Positions 43,179-53,065 of a DNA stretch of 64,000 bases are shown here, one piece after another. Made by a program: the position numbers and the translations under genes. Where the stretch lies: positions 155,551 to 219,550 of the forward strand of contig MKTJ01000057.1 in the NCBI GenBank assembly GCA_001898225.1, read 5' to 3'. The stretch comes from Chloroflexi bacterium 54-19 (GTDB lineage Bacteria > Chloroflexota > Chloroflexia > Chloroheliales > Chloroheliaceae). Below the pieces are notes generated by a model, which was not told the DNA's origin, searched no databases, and worked only from the letters and a program-made list of their open reading frames with translations. Position 1 is the first letter of the stretch; each line of letters opens with the position of its first letter.

Positions 43179-46100
43179 TTATTGTTGAAGGTTATAGGTT
43201 ATAAAGGCAGGTGAGTTACCCCCTTTTAGGACGAAAACCTGCCGTTCGCCCTCCTTAAAGTTCAAGCTCAATACCGCGCCTGCGCCCAAACTTACCTGCT
43301 CCACCACCCTGGCCTGGTCAATTGACCAGACTTGCATTTCACCATCCTGGTTTCCGGCGGCTACCAGGTTGCTATTTTGGCTGAACCTTAAAGCGGTGAG
43401 GGGCGTTTTTAGACCCTGTGAAATAGGTGTATTTACTACCCTGGCCCCACCCGTTAAACTTACCCGGTAAACATTCAGGGCTTTCTGGCTGCCAACCGCC
43501 AGGTAATTATCATTCGGACTCCACTCCAGGGCGGTTACAGGATTTGAACCATTAGTCTGACCGGGTAAGATTGCCAGGATTAGTTTTAAGGTCGCTCTGT
43601 CCCAGACCAGAACCCGCCCATCACTCAGACCGGCGGCCAGGTAGCCTTTATCCGGGGAGAAACTTATGGCCGAAACCTGGCTATCCTTCCCCAAGGAATA
43701 GTCAGGGCCTTTAGCCTTACCGGCGATGGTTTGAGTATGGACCGTATCTGTGCCGGGATAGGTTACCAGCAGGTTATCGGGTGAGATAGTTACCGCCTGG
43801 GGTAAAACATCGTCGGACAGGGCAAAGAGTTCCTGCTCACCACTATCGCTATTTTTACCATCGCCCGGTGAAAACGTGAATACCCTTACATAGCGGTCTG
43901 TCCACCCCGAAACAATATAATGACCGTCATTGCTCCAACTTAAGGCAACCGGCGCCCCGGCCCTGGCCCCATCTTTGGGAGTAAGGGTCAATACTATTTT
44001 GTTTGTGGCGGCATCCCAGACTTTGATTGCCTGGTCCTGGGTGCCGGTAGCAAAATAGCGTCCGTCATTCGACCAACTGGCCGTGGTAACCGGGCCGATT
44101 TGGCCTGATAGAGGCTGGGTGGTAAACGGAGCCTGGGCTGTTTGGGTTGTTGTTGCACCCGGAGTGGGGCTGGCTAGATCTATAGTTACGGTTACACCGG
44201 CTACAGGAGTACCGGGCGAATCGGGCGTTTTTTCTGCCCCTAAAACAGCGGTGGGCCTGGCCTGGCTATCATCTGTCGCTACCGGGGTATTCGTTGGCTG
44301 GCTAATTATCGGCTTTGGGCTACCTGACCCTGGTGTTGGTGAGGTTTGATTGGCGGCGGTGGCTGTAACAGGAGCTAACCCCTGCGTTGAAACGGCAGCG
44401 ACTGTATTGGAACCCTGGGAATTACTTAAAGAATTTGAGGTATTGCTAAAAAGTACCAAAACTAAAATGAGGAGGCCAATTATTAAGATAGCTGCTCCTG
44501 CCAGCGCCATAAATAATAAATTACCCCTTTTTGGCATAGCCGTAGAACCAGCTTCACCCTTATCTACCTCATAAAGTGGGGTTATCTCCGATTTTTGAGG
44601 TTCCATGTCCGGGATTGTGGTATAAACAGGCTCGCTTTCGTTTGTTTGTCCAATAGGGCCGGATTGTCCGGGCAAATTGGTTGCAAGAATCTCAGGCCCT
44701 GGGTTTTCTTTTTTCAATTCTTCTGAAGTTTTTTCAGGGCTGACTGAACCAGGATTCCCCGGGCTGCTTTCAGCGACTATCGCTTCAACTGTTTCTTCGG
44801 TTGGCTTTTTTTCAGGATGCGATTTTTCCAGGGGGGATTCCACCGGGCTAACTTCGCGGGCTTTTCCAGAAGGCTCCGCCGTTCGGTCTACCGGCTCTTT
44901 TAGTGGAGATTCAACCGGGCTGCCGCTGTTATAGGGCCTGGTTTTAATCCGTTCCGTTACTTCTTCGTCGCTGCTATCAGGGTCATAACTATTCGAACCG
45001 TTGGTATACGGGTAAATCTGGCTCCCCTTGGGTTTGGTTTCAGGCTCTGGTTTTTTGGAAACGGGTTCTTCAGGTTTGATAATTTTTAAGTTACTAAATT
45101 TAAGAGTACTTTCAAGTAGGTTTTCCTCAAATAAATCTTCTTCAGAAGTTTGAGCTTGATGGGTTGGGAGTGGTATTTCCGCAACCTGGCTGTTGGCGTT
45201 GTCCTGCCTCTTTTTTGGCTGTTCGGGTGCTGGGGTCCTGGTCGGCGGTTTGCCGTCGCCGTCGTCAGTGGCACCATTTCTCTCTTTAGGAGAGGTTGCC
45301 AGGAGCGCCCGGCCATATTCCTGGTAAAAGACGGGATTAAAAGGTTCAAGCCATTTTACCGGCGCTAATAAAGCTGGTGGCATTTTTAATTGAAGGGCTA
45401 TATTGAATAAATCAATGGCCTCCTCATCTTTTCTTAACCCGACCGCCATCATTCCTTTCCAGAAGAAAGCTCCCGCTTCTTCTGGTAGAAGGTTGCAGGC
45501 AGTATCTAACTCTTTATAACTTTGTTTGAAATCCCCTTGAATCACGTTCAGAGTGGCCCGGCATAAATAAGCAATATAGTGCTGGGGGTCTTGCTCTTCC
45601 AGGCGTCTTAACCTTTCCTCGATTTTCAGGGAAAAGGAAAAGCCTTTTTTGCACATCCTGGTCCATTCGGCCATCCACCCGTTCATCAGGTTAGCCGGGT
45701 TTAATTTATAGCTGTATTCAAAGTCTGCGCAGGCCTCATCAATATAACCGGCCCAGAGATTGGGATAAGCTCTCCGCTCATAGACCCAGCCGAGTTGGGG
45801 ATTTAAGGCTAGCACCTGGTTATAATCGTTAATTGCTTTGCGGTAATTCTTCAGGGCCCGGTAAGTTTCCGCCCGGTTACCTAAAACCCAGGTGTTGGCA
45901 GGGTCAAGGGCTAAAGCCTGGTTGTAATCATTTATGGAATTATTGAACTGGTGGAGAAGGCGGTAAATGGTACCCCGCCGTCCCAGAGCAACCACGTTAC
46001 CGGGGTCCAATTTGATAGCCTGGGTCAAATCATTTAGAGCGACTTCATTTCTTTTAGCCAGGCGGTAGATTTCTCCCCGTTGAACGTAAGCTTCAGCATT

Positions 46101-46400
46101 TTGGGGGGCTAAATGAATAGCCCGGTTCAAGTCCAAAAGGGCTGACCTGTAATCTCCTTGCTGCTGGTATACCCCGGCCCTGGTAAGATAGACTTCTGCA
46201 AAATCAGGTTTTTGGGAGACGCAGTAATTTAAGGTCTGAAGGCTCTGATTAAATTGGCCCTGGCTATTTAGCGCTTTGGCTTCACTTAGAAGGGCTAAAA
46301 TCTTCCTGGTAGAAATTGAACCGCTACCTATCCCCAATTCTTTAAAGTGGTCCGCTTTTTTATTGTCTAAGTCAGGTTTGTCCAAAATAGTCCTCTTCAA
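43179..46400 (-). CDS. TPR-transmembrane-WD40 protein
   Basis: The protein has 1073 residues. The cytoplasmic N-terminal half has about eight TPR repeats (about 30-360; units such as AEVYLTRAGVYQQQGDYRSALLDLNRAI, seen as GVYQQQGDYRSALLDLNRA). A long charged, disordered linker lies at 370-620. One membrane helix spans about 625-652 (LFMALAGAAILIIGLLILVLVLF). A Thr/Pro stretch precedes a C-terminal WD40 propeller (about 763-1073; TASWSNDGRYFATGTQDQAIKVWD, seen as NDGRYFATGTQDQAIKVW). There is no signal peptide, so the propeller is outside. The design suits a scaffold or signal transmitter. It is monocistronic. Confidence 0.88.
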   Translation of the reverse strand: MKRTILDKPDLDNKKADHFKELGIGSGSISTRKILALLSEAKALNSQGQFNQSLQTLNYCVSQKPDFAEVYLTRAGVYQQQGDYRSALLDLNRAIHLAPQNAEAYVQRGEIYRLAKRNEVALNDLTQAIKLDPGNVVALGRRGTIYRLLHQFNNSINDYNQALALDPANTWVLGNRAETYRALKNYRKAINDYNQVLALNPQLGWVYERRAYPNLWAGYIDEACADFEYSYKLNPANLMNGWMAEWTRMCKKGFSFSLKIEERLRRLEEQDPQHYIAYLCRATLNVIQGDFKQSYKELDTACNLLPEEAGAFFWKGMMAVGLRKDEEAIDLFNIALQLKMPPALLAPVKWLEPFNPVFYQEYGRALLATSPKERNGATDDGDGKPPTRTPAPEQPKKRQDNANSQVAEIPLPTHQAQTSEEDLFEENLLESTLKFSNLKIIKPEEPVSKKPEPETKPKGSQIYPYTNGSNSYDPDSSDEEVTERIKTRPYNSGSPVESPLKEPVDRTAEPSGKAREVSPVESPLEKSHPEKKPTEETVEAIVAESSPGNPGSVSPEKTSEELKKENPGPEILATNLPGQSGPIGQTNESEPVYTTIPDMEPQKSEITPLYEVDKGEAGSTAMPKRGNLLFMALAGAAILIIGLLILVLVLFSNTSNSLSNSQGSNTVAAVSTQGLAPVTATAANQTSPTPGSGSPKPIISQPTNTPVATDDSQARPTAVLGAEKTPDSPGTPVAGVTVTIDLASPTPGATTTQTAQAPFTTQPLSGQIGPVTTASWSNDGRYFATGTQDQAIKVWDAATNKIVLTLTPKDGARAGAPVALSWSNDGHYIVSGWTDRYVRVFTFSPGDGKNSDSGEQELFALSDDVLPQAVTISPDNLLVTYPGTDTVHTQTIAGKAKGPDYSLGKDSQVSAISFSPDKGYLAAGLSDGRVLVWDRATLKLILAILPGQTNGSNPVTALEWSPNDNYLAVGSQKALNVYRVSLTGGARVVNTPISQGLKTPLTALRFSQNSNLVAAGNQDGEMQVWSIDQARVVEQVSLGAGAVLSLNFKEGERQVFVLKGGNSPAFITYNLQQ

Positions 46401-47102
46401 GCGGTGTTACAAAACCGGGGAGATTGTCCCACTTTTTTGTGATGTACCGAGCTAGGCTCGGCTGATTAGGTCAATTAAAGGAATTAAATATCACGAGAAC
46501 CCCAGGGGTCTTAAGGGTACCGTACTTCACAGACTTACCCGAAAGCCCTGCCATAGAATAAATTATTCCCTACTTGGTATAAACAGCTTTTTGTTAGAAA
46601 TTTTATGGTTTGCTAAAGAACCTTAATCAATATGGTGTGGCGATTGTGTGGCGAGAGTTTTGACAAAAAACTTATTGCGATAAAGGTCTTATTTTAAGCT
46701 TAAAACAAAGAATGAAGTCACCGAGTCCAGGAAACGGAATTAAACGAGCCACTCCAAAAGGGGCCTATTTACCTTGAACAATAAAAAATTTAACCGGGCA
46801 AAATAAAAAAGAAGGGACACTAACCTGAAATTATTTTAGCACAGGTTAACAAAAAATACCATAGTCGTTGCGGCGAGTCAAAAAATGAAAAGTAACCTTA
46901 AAATCTGGCCGGACCAACCCGGCGCGCTACCCGATATGGTTTGTTATTATATACTATAAAACAAAACACGAACACTCTAAAATCTATTAAGAATATATGA
47001 CAGCTTTATGAACTATAGCTGTTAATTTTCTGGATTATTAAGCCCTTTCTTAAAAAATTCGGCGGTAAGTCAGTAAAAATTGAAAAGAACAAAGGAAAAC
47101 GG
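46401..47102. other. Long intergenic region between divergent genes
   Basis: No gene is supported. It contains a 6-bp perfect hairpin (CCGAGC, TAG, GCTCGG at 46447-46461) just upstream of the TPR-WD40 gene and a 7-bp inverted repeat TAACCTG/CAGGTTA at 46821-46848. Promoters for both flanking genes should lie here. The AT-rich part near 46940-46965 (TATACTATAAAA) is a possible -10 for the 47103 gene. Confidence 0.5.
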
Positions 47103-48980
47103 ATGACCCTGGAAAACTTTGAAATTAGTAACGAAGCATCTGTAAACTATCTTTATCATTCGGGCACAAAACTAGGGGTTTTTGAACCCTTTTCCCACGA
47201 CAACCTCGAAATTACCGATACGTTTACAGCATTGAAGCCGGGCTTCTTTGAATGGCAAAGAGAGTTCAAAGCAATCAGCCCGGTTTCCGGTGTTCGCCTC
47301 ACCCTGGATTTCTCGGTTTTCCACCGGATGGATTACGGTCAAATTCCGGCTGTTTCTTACAACGGTAATCTCTGGGGTCCGGGGAATGAAATAAAAGGTT
47401 TCTCACGGCAAGGAAAACCCTGGACCCTGGCTTATCACCGGGTAGCGGTTTGTGGTGCCACTTATTCCGAAAGCGCTGATTGGTCGGTGGCTTTATGGGC
47501 CAGGGAAGGTTTCAAAGGTTCGTGTGCTTTGATGCCGGGTGAAAGTGGCGTGACGCACCGCCTGGTCGCCCCTGAGGAAGAAACTCCCCAGGTCTATATT
47601 TTACGCGATAAGTTCACCGAAGCTTTTGAGTCCAGGCTTGACCTTGAGAAAGGCGCGAGCTTCACCATTATGGCCTATTTAATGGTCCGTCCTAACCGCC
47701 AACTCCATTTTGGCTGGAGTGAAATGCTGGATGAAGCCTGGCACCAGCATAAATATGCACACCAGCCTCGCCATTCGGGTGAAAACCTCTGGCACTGGGG
47801 TATAGACTACGCAAAGAACGGACTATGGTCGGAAGAAGGATTTTTCAAAGGCTTCTGTATCGGGATGCAATGGTCGACTGAACAGGAAAAATGGATCACA
47901 AATCAAAATATCTATGAGATTGGCTGGTGTGGGCAAAACGCTTCCCTGGCAAACGCCCTGTTAGCCGATTACTTTAGAAACGGCAGCCGGGACTCTCTCG
48001 AAAGGGGCCTGGCCGTCCTGGATGTCTGGGCCGAATATGCCCCTCTATCAAATGGTCTCTTTCGCTGCCATTTCAACCGTATCTTACGCCCGGCGGCAAC
48101 GGCCCTGGAGGTGCAGGACGGGTGTAACCTGGGAGCAGCCGCTACTTATTTTTTTGAGGCCGTTCGCTTAACAAAGGAGTGTGGTGTTGAACGCCCAGGT
48201 TACCGTCAAATCGCCCTGGCAATTTGTGATTTCTTCGTCCGCAGCCAGTTCCCCGATGGCAATCTCGGTCGCGCCTGGTCCAATACGGGGGAATGTGTCG
48301 CGAGGGACGGTCAAACCGGCGGTTTCCTGGTACCGCCATTGTTAGAGGCTTACCAGGAGACCGGGGAAGCTAAATACCTTGAAACGGCCAGGAAGGCCTT
48401 TAAGTTTTATTTCCAGAATCTTAGCGAAAACGGTTATACCGCAGCCGGGGCCCTCGACACTCATTGTATTGATAAAGAGTCGGCCATTCCTCTATTAAAA
48501 GGGAGTTTACTACTTTACACTATTACCGGAGAGCCCCAATATCTCGAAAAAGCCGAACAGGCGGCTTATTATCTTTCAACCTGGCAATGGCACCACACGG
48601 TAAGATACGATGAGAATACAGCCTTAAATAAGCTCAATTACGACACTTTTGGCGGCACCTCCGTTTCTACCCAGCACCATCACCAGGACCCCTACGGGTT
48701 GGTGTACGTGGTTGATTTGTTAAAATTAGCTACTCTGACAAATAATCCTATTTGGAAAGAACGGGCCCAGGCTTTGTGGGCTAACGGGATGATTGGCGTA
48801 TCGGACGGGCAGCTTGAAGTTATGGGTAAACTCCGTCCCACCGGCAGCCAGGACGAAGGTTTTTATCATACCCGGTGGGGTCATTGGCCTTTTAATACCT
48901 CGCAATGGCTGGTAGCGTGGCCGACCGCTTTCAGGCTGGAAGTTTTGCGGAGTCTATCCGATTGGTCAGATATAGAATAA
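47103..48980 (+). CDS. (alpha/alpha)6-barrel glycan-active protein, glycoside-hydrolase-like
   Basis: The protein has 625 residues. The N-terminal 210 residues are beta-rich. The C-terminal part is a six-hairpin helical barrel like those of GH88/105/127 and related families: CNLGAAATYFFEAVRL, LALAICDFFVRSQFPDGNLGRAW (seen as AICDFFVRSQFPDGNLG), GGFLVPPLLEAYQETGEAKYLETA, EQAAYYLSTWQWHHTV and STQHHHQDPYGLVYVVDLL. The FPDGNLGRAW and QHHHQDPYG stretches are likely in the active site. No signal peptide is seen, so it would act in the cytoplasm or on imported oligosaccharides. The exact family and reaction are not recognised. Confidence 0.72.
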   Translation: MTLENFEISNEASVNYLYHSGTKLGVFEPFSHDNLEITDTFTALKPGFFEWQREFKAISPVSGVRLTLDFSVFHRMDYGQIPAVSYNGNLWGPGNEIKGFSRQGKPWTLAYHRVAVCGATYSESADWSVALWAREGFKGSCALMPGESGVTHRLVAPEEETPQVYILRDKFTEAFESRLDLEKGASFTIMAYLMVRPNRQLHFGWSEMLDEAWHQHKYAHQPRHSGENLWHWGIDYAKNGLWSEEGFFKGFCIGMQWSTEQEKWITNQNIYEIGWCGQNASLANALLADYFRNGSRDSLERGLAVLDVWAEYAPLSNGLFRCHFNRILRPAATALEVQDGCNLGAAATYFFEAVRLTKECGVERPGYRQIALAICDFFVRSQFPDGNLGRAWSNTGECVARDGQTGGFLVPPLLEAYQETGEAKYLETARKAFKFYFQNLSENGYTAAGALDTHCIDKESAIPLLKGSLLLYTITGEPQYLEKAEQAAYYLSTWQWHHTVRYDENTALNKLNYDTFGGTSVSTQHHHQDPYGLVYVVDLLKLATLTNNPIWKERAQALWANGMIGVSDGQLEVMGKLRPTGSQDEGFYHTRWGHWPFNTSQWLVAWPTAFRLEVLRSLSDWSDIE

Positions 48981-49403
48981 TTGATTCTTTTGTAAAACTT
49001 CCCCCTTTCACTAATCCAAACCTCTTTACCTGGGAGTGGTTTTTAAGTGTAGGAAGGCCCTACCCTACAAAGACCGGTTGTTATGTGCTGCTTTGTGATT
49101 AACTTACCGCTCCCCACCTTAAGAAATATATTACATCTCTTAAAGAAATTATATATAGGAAGAAAAATAGTACTAAAGAAGACTCAAAATTAGCCATATC
49201 GGGTTTAAAAAAGAGCAAACGTAACTCTCGCAATTACTGTTAAACCGATTAGCACCAGGTATTACAGAAATTTCGTAATGTCTGTCAGGTTATAACACAG
49301 ATGAAAAGAGTGTTCGGCTCTATCGGCTTATAACTCCTGTTGCTTTAGCAGTTATTTTCGTTACGGCGAGTTTTACAACATTCATACAAAATGGAGATGT
49401 ACA
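48981..49403. other. Gene-free stretch upstream of the exported protein gene
   Basis: No gene or clear motif is seen apart from AT-rich sequence and GGAG before the 49404 start. Confidence 0.4.
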
Positions 49404-50036
49404 ATGCCAAATAAAAAGCTTTGGGGGTTTGGTCTTGCTTTTAGCATGGCTTCGGTCCTGGCTTTAGTTGCCCTTTTAGCAGTTCCGCTTTTAACCATGG
49501 CTTCGGGCAATCGAATTTACTATACCCCGGTGGAAAGCAGTTTCACCCCGGCAGGTTCTTTCGGTAGTATGACTGCGGAAGGTTATGGTAAAGGTATCAA
49601 CAAACTGGTTATTAATGCCGGTCCGACTGCCTATACCGTTAATTTTACAATTAACAACACCAACAACGGCACTATAGGCACCACTTATTATCAAACCCGT
49701 AAAGGCCCCGGCAACAACGACCTTTCTCCTAACGTAAAATTATCTCCGGATGGTGATTTTACCAACGCTACCAATTACACTTCCCTCAACTTTACAGATG
49801 CTACGACCGACGTCAACCTGTATGTCCAGGTCGAGGTACCACCCTGCACCAGCGGTAATGTCGGGACTTTCCGCATCCAGGCCCACCCTGGTGGGACGGC
49901 AAACCAGGGCAACGGCCCCGGAGTCGTCGTTTACATCAATTGCACCGGTTACACTGTCCCGGAAGAAACTCCGCCACCTGGCACCTGCTATGACTACTAT
50001 GGTAACCCTATCGTTTGCCTGCCACCCGACCAATAG
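49404..50036 (+). CDS. Secreted protein of unknown function
   Basis: The protein has 210 residues. The N-terminus is a signal peptide or anchor (LWGFGLAFSMASVLALVALLAVPLLTMASG). The mature part is rich in Asn, Gly and Thr with beta-like strands and aromatic residues (YYTPVESSFTPAGSFGSMTAEGYG, shown as YYTPVESSFTPAG). Cys residues late in the chain (PPCTSG, NCTGYT, TCYDYYG, VCLPP) may form disulfides. The pattern of small Asn/Gly/Thr-rich exported proteins suggests a structural surface role. It lies 108 bp before a membrane glycosyltransferase-like gene. Confidence 0.65.
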   Translation: MPNKKLWGFGLAFSMASVLALVALLAVPLLTMASGNRIYYTPVESSFTPAGSFGSMTAEGYGKGINKLVINAGPTAYTVNFTINNTNNGTIGTTYYQTRKGPGNNDLSPNVKLSPDGDFTNATNYTSLNFTDATTDVNLYVQVEVPPCTSGNVGTFRIQAHPGGTANQGNGPGVVVYINCTGYTVPEETPPPGTCYDYYGNPIVCLPPDQ

Positions 50037-50143
50037 GGTTCTATCTTTAAGGTAACAATCAAGGTCTATGAGCCGGAACCCGGAGGATAAGAAATAGTCA
50101 TTCTCACGGCCCGGCCATAGCCCATTACAAGGATCGGCGGCGC

Positions 50144-51778
50144 GTGCTTACCCAAAACCCTCAAGAAGATATCCTCCAAACCGAAAATCTCTCCATCTCA
50201 GATTCTGACTTGCTTACACAAAAAGTTGGAAGTTTTCGTTTTGTAAAACAAAATTGGCCCCTTATTTTATTAACTGTGCTGGCTTACCTGGGTCGCTTAG
50301 CCACTGTGCCGGATTTTATCGAGTCAAGGGACGGCCTCCTTTTCTTGCGTGGTATCGAGCATTATTCGGTGGTTGAGCTTCGTCCCCAATGGCCTGGTTA
50401 CCCGGTTTATATCTGGGCGGGGAAACTGTTCGGGTTACTTTATAACAACCCCATCCTAGCCCTTCACATGGTCAGTATTTTGGCCTCCACCCTGACCCTC
50501 TGGCCCATCGCAAAACTGGCTTTACTGTGGTACCGCTTTTTAAAGCCGGGCGAGAGTTCCCATGCTAATTGGGTTGGCTTAACTGCCGCCCTGGCCTGGG
50601 TTTTATTACCACTCTCCTGGTTGGGAGGCAGCGAGATTTTCAGCGACCCGCTGGGACTTTTAATTGGCCTGACTTTTTTCTGGCTTGCCTGCCGTTCTAT
50701 CGAAAACCGTCCCGGAAGTGCCCTTTACCTGCCGGTGGCGGGCCTGCTGGCGGGTCTGATGCTTGGCACCCGCTTATCTTATCTGGTTTTACTGCTACCA
50801 CTCGTCTATGCGGTCTGGATTAACCGGAGCCAACCGGTCTTTGGCTGGAAAAAGGGACCACTTTTATTACCCCTGGCTGTTGCTTTATGCTTTGGACTGG
50901 CGGTAACCCTCTGGTTGGGCTGGCAACTTCTGATGGACGGTTGGAAGTATTTTCAAGCCGGTGATACGCACCTGGTCGGACATTACACCGAATGGGGCGG
51001 AAGCGTCTCTACCGACAAAAATATACTTACCCGGCCTTTACGAATGTTTGAAACCCTGGCAGTCTACGGGTTGGGGAGTTGGTGGCCCGGTCTTTCGTTT
51101 ACACGTTTACCAACTACGTTCGGCTTACTGGCCTTACTGGTTTCTGGAACCGCCACTTTAGCCCGCCGCAAGTTGAGTCCTCCTCTTTTAATGGCTTTGC
51201 TCTGGGTAGGACCCTATTTTGCCTGGATTCTTCTGGGTAATGATGTGGATTTAGCCCGGTATGAGTTTCCCCTGGTTGCTTTGCTGTGCATCCTGGTAGG
51301 TCTGGGCTTACCTTCGAGAAAATGGGTTAAAATCCTGGCAATCCCTGTTATTAGTTTGTGCATGGCATTGGTAACCGTTCCCCAGGCCCTCGAACACCAT
51401 ACCCACCCACCCGTTGGAGAACAACTGGCAACCTATGCCTCCCAAAATTCTGGGGATGCTGCCTTTATTGTTAACGACGACACCTCGCCTTTAATCTTCT
51501 TCCTGGTCGATGAAGCCCCAGAAAGTTACAGTTTACGTGTTGCGACACCTGATTTAGAAAAGGAAACCGCTAATTTGGAAAAGTCCGGCCATACGGTCTA
51601 TGTTACGGCCTTACCCGGTACCGCTTTGCCTGGGAATAATTGGGTTCCGGTAGCCCGGTTTTGCCGGGGCAAGTTTATGGAGTCACGCGGACCGTTAGAG
51701 GTCTGGTTATACCAGCATAACCCGGCAGCGACTGCCAGCCTGGCTCCTTTGCAATGTGAGCCTTACCAGGCCGGTTAA
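50144..51778 (+). CDS. GT39/PMT-like membrane glycosyltransferase candidate
   Basis: The protein has 544 residues with a GTG start. The N-terminal part has the GT-C fold pattern: a helix at about 37-50, then LGRLATVPDFIESRDGLLFLRGIEHYSV with an acidic ESRDG in the first exported loop, as in ArnT/PMT-like enzymes. Nine or more membrane helices follow (for example LICLPAV-like segments ILASTLTLWPIAKLALLWY and LPLVYAVWIN). The C-terminal 130 residues are soluble. Such enzymes use lipid-linked sugars to modify proteins or lipids. The next gene is a membrane protein of the AglD/LPG-synthase type, a common partner. The sugar donor and acceptor are unknown. Confidence 0.75.
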   Translation: MLTQNPQEDILQTENLSISDSDLLTQKVGSFRFVKQNWPLILLTVLAYLGRLATVPDFIESRDGLLFLRGIEHYSVVELRPQWPGYPVYIWAGKLFGLLYNNPILALHMVSILASTLTLWPIAKLALLWYRFLKPGESSHANWVGLTAALAWVLLPLSWLGGSEIFSDPLGLLIGLTFFWLACRSIENRPGSALYLPVAGLLAGLMLGTRLSYLVLLLPLVYAVWINRSQPVFGWKKGPLLLPLAVALCFGLAVTLWLGWQLLMDGWKYFQAGDTHLVGHYTEWGGSVSTDKNILTRPLRMFETLAVYGLGSWWPGLSFTRLPTTFGLLALLVSGTATLARRKLSPPLLMALLWVGPYFAWILLGNDVDLARYEFPLVALLCILVGLGLPSRKWVKILAIPVISLCMALVTVPQALEHHTHPPVGEQLATYASQNSGDAAFIVNDDTSPLIFFLVDEAPESYSLRVATPDLEKETANLEKSGHTVYVTALPGTALPGNNWVPVARFCRGKFMESRGPLEVWLYQHNPAATASLAPLQCEPYQAG

Positions 51779-51805
51779 AAATGTTTGCAAGCAAGGATAA
51801 TTAAG

Positions 51806-52870
51806 GTGTTCAAAGCCTTTACCAATTTTTCGAGGCCAGGCCCGGTCAGGGGCTGTCTTCTCAAAACCCCGGCCCTGTCCCGCCCAAAGAATTACAAGCG
51901 AGTTTTTTTACGTGTGCTTATTACAGTCATTTTGGTTGGACTGCTTTCCCGCTTGAATTTGGACTGGCAGCAAATAGGCGCTGACCTCTCTCATGCTAAC
52001 TTGTGGCTGGCATTAGGGTCGGTTGGGTTAATCTTTCCCATAATCGGCCTGAAAGCCTGGCGCTGGAAATTTATTCTCGGTAATTACCGGATAAAAATTT
52101 TGCTGAAAGAAGCTACCGGCCTCTATGGTCTCGGTTTGTCGGCGGGAAGCGTTACACCAGGTCAGGTCGGCGATTTTATAAAGGCACTTTCCTTGCAGGA
52201 TAAAGGTTACTCCCTGGCGAAAGGTATGGCATCGACCCTGGTAGACCGCCTCTTTGATATGTTTGTACTCGTTTTGTTAGCGCTCTGGGGATTATTACAG
52301 CTTGGCAGCGGTTTTTATGGCGATTTGCCCCTCCTCCTGGGTTTCCTGGCCCTGACCGGTCTGGGCCTCCTGGTACTGGTGGTACCGCGCCTTTCGACTT
52401 TTATTTTCAACGACCTTTTAGGAAAAGTCCTTGACCGGAAATCCCGTAAAGGCAATGGCATAGTCCAATTGGAAGAATCTTTAGAAAACCCGGCCTCTCC
52501 TTACCGGCAATTGGGCCTGGCATGTATCGGAACCTCCTTCTTTTTGACCCTGGCAACGGCGGGCCTGGCGGTTGGCCGGACCTGGCTCCTGGCTCTGGCG
52601 CTTGGGGCAAATATTTCATTTATGAATGTCCTGGCAATAAGCACCCTGGCGACTATCGCCAGCCTGGTGCCGTTTACCATTGGTGGAATAGGTGTGCGCG
52701 ACCTGGCCCTGGTAACCATAATGACACAGTTGGGTTATCCGGGCTATTTGGCGGTTAGTCTTTCAACGTTGCTCTTGCTGGTTAATTTGCTTAATTTCCC
52801 GGCGGGTTATATTGTCTGGTTCTCTTTCAAGTCCTCAAATGGCTTAAAATCGGGTGCAAATCTCAAATAA
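51806..52870 (+). CDS. AglD/LPG-synthase-like (UPF0104) membrane protein
   Basis: The protein has 354 residues if GTG 51806 is the start, with AAGGA eight bases upstream; an upstream TTG at 51785 adds seven residues and has no better site. About seven to eight membrane helices include LLSRLNLDWQQIGADLSHANLWLALGS (seen as DWQQIGADLSHANLWLAL) and the conserved GLYGLGLSAGSVTPGQVGDFIKAL and STLATIASLVPFTIGGIGVRDLALV (seen as ASLVPFTIGGIGVRDLAL). This is the family of the membrane part of lysylphosphatidylglycerol synthase and of AglD. It is often paired with GT39-like enzymes. Lipid or sugar transfer is inferred, not seen. Confidence 0.88.
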   Translation: MFKAFTNFSRPGPVRGCLLKTPALSRPKNYKRVFLRVLITVILVGLLSRLNLDWQQIGADLSHANLWLALGSVGLIFPIIGLKAWRWKFILGNYRIKILLKEATGLYGLGLSAGSVTPGQVGDFIKALSLQDKGYSLAKGMASTLVDRLFDMFVLVLLALWGLLQLGSGFYGDLPLLLGFLALTGLGLLVLVVPRLSTFIFNDLLGKVLDRKSRKGNGIVQLEESLENPASPYRQLGLACIGTSFFLTLATAGLAVGRTWLLALALGANISFMNVLAISTLATIASLVPFTIGGIGVRDLALVTIMTQLGYPGYLAVSLSTLLLLVNLLNFPAGYIVWFSFKSSNGLKSGANLK

Positions 52871-53065
52871 AAACTTGTTCGAAATGAGTAAAGTATTTAT
52901 TGCGGAAAGACTATCCGTAACTTGAACTATTTTTGTGGCGGCCTGTAAAATTCCTTTCAATTCAACATAAGCCAGGGCATTGAGGGGGCTGGTGCCGGTA
53001 GCCCTTGCAATCTTGCTTAATTACCCTATGTATTCCTTAAATTGGGCTTAATTTAACGGTTCCTG

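Noticed and set aside
46821..46848. TAACCTG/CAGGTTA as a terminator
   Set aside because: No T-run follows on either strand and neither neighbour ends here.
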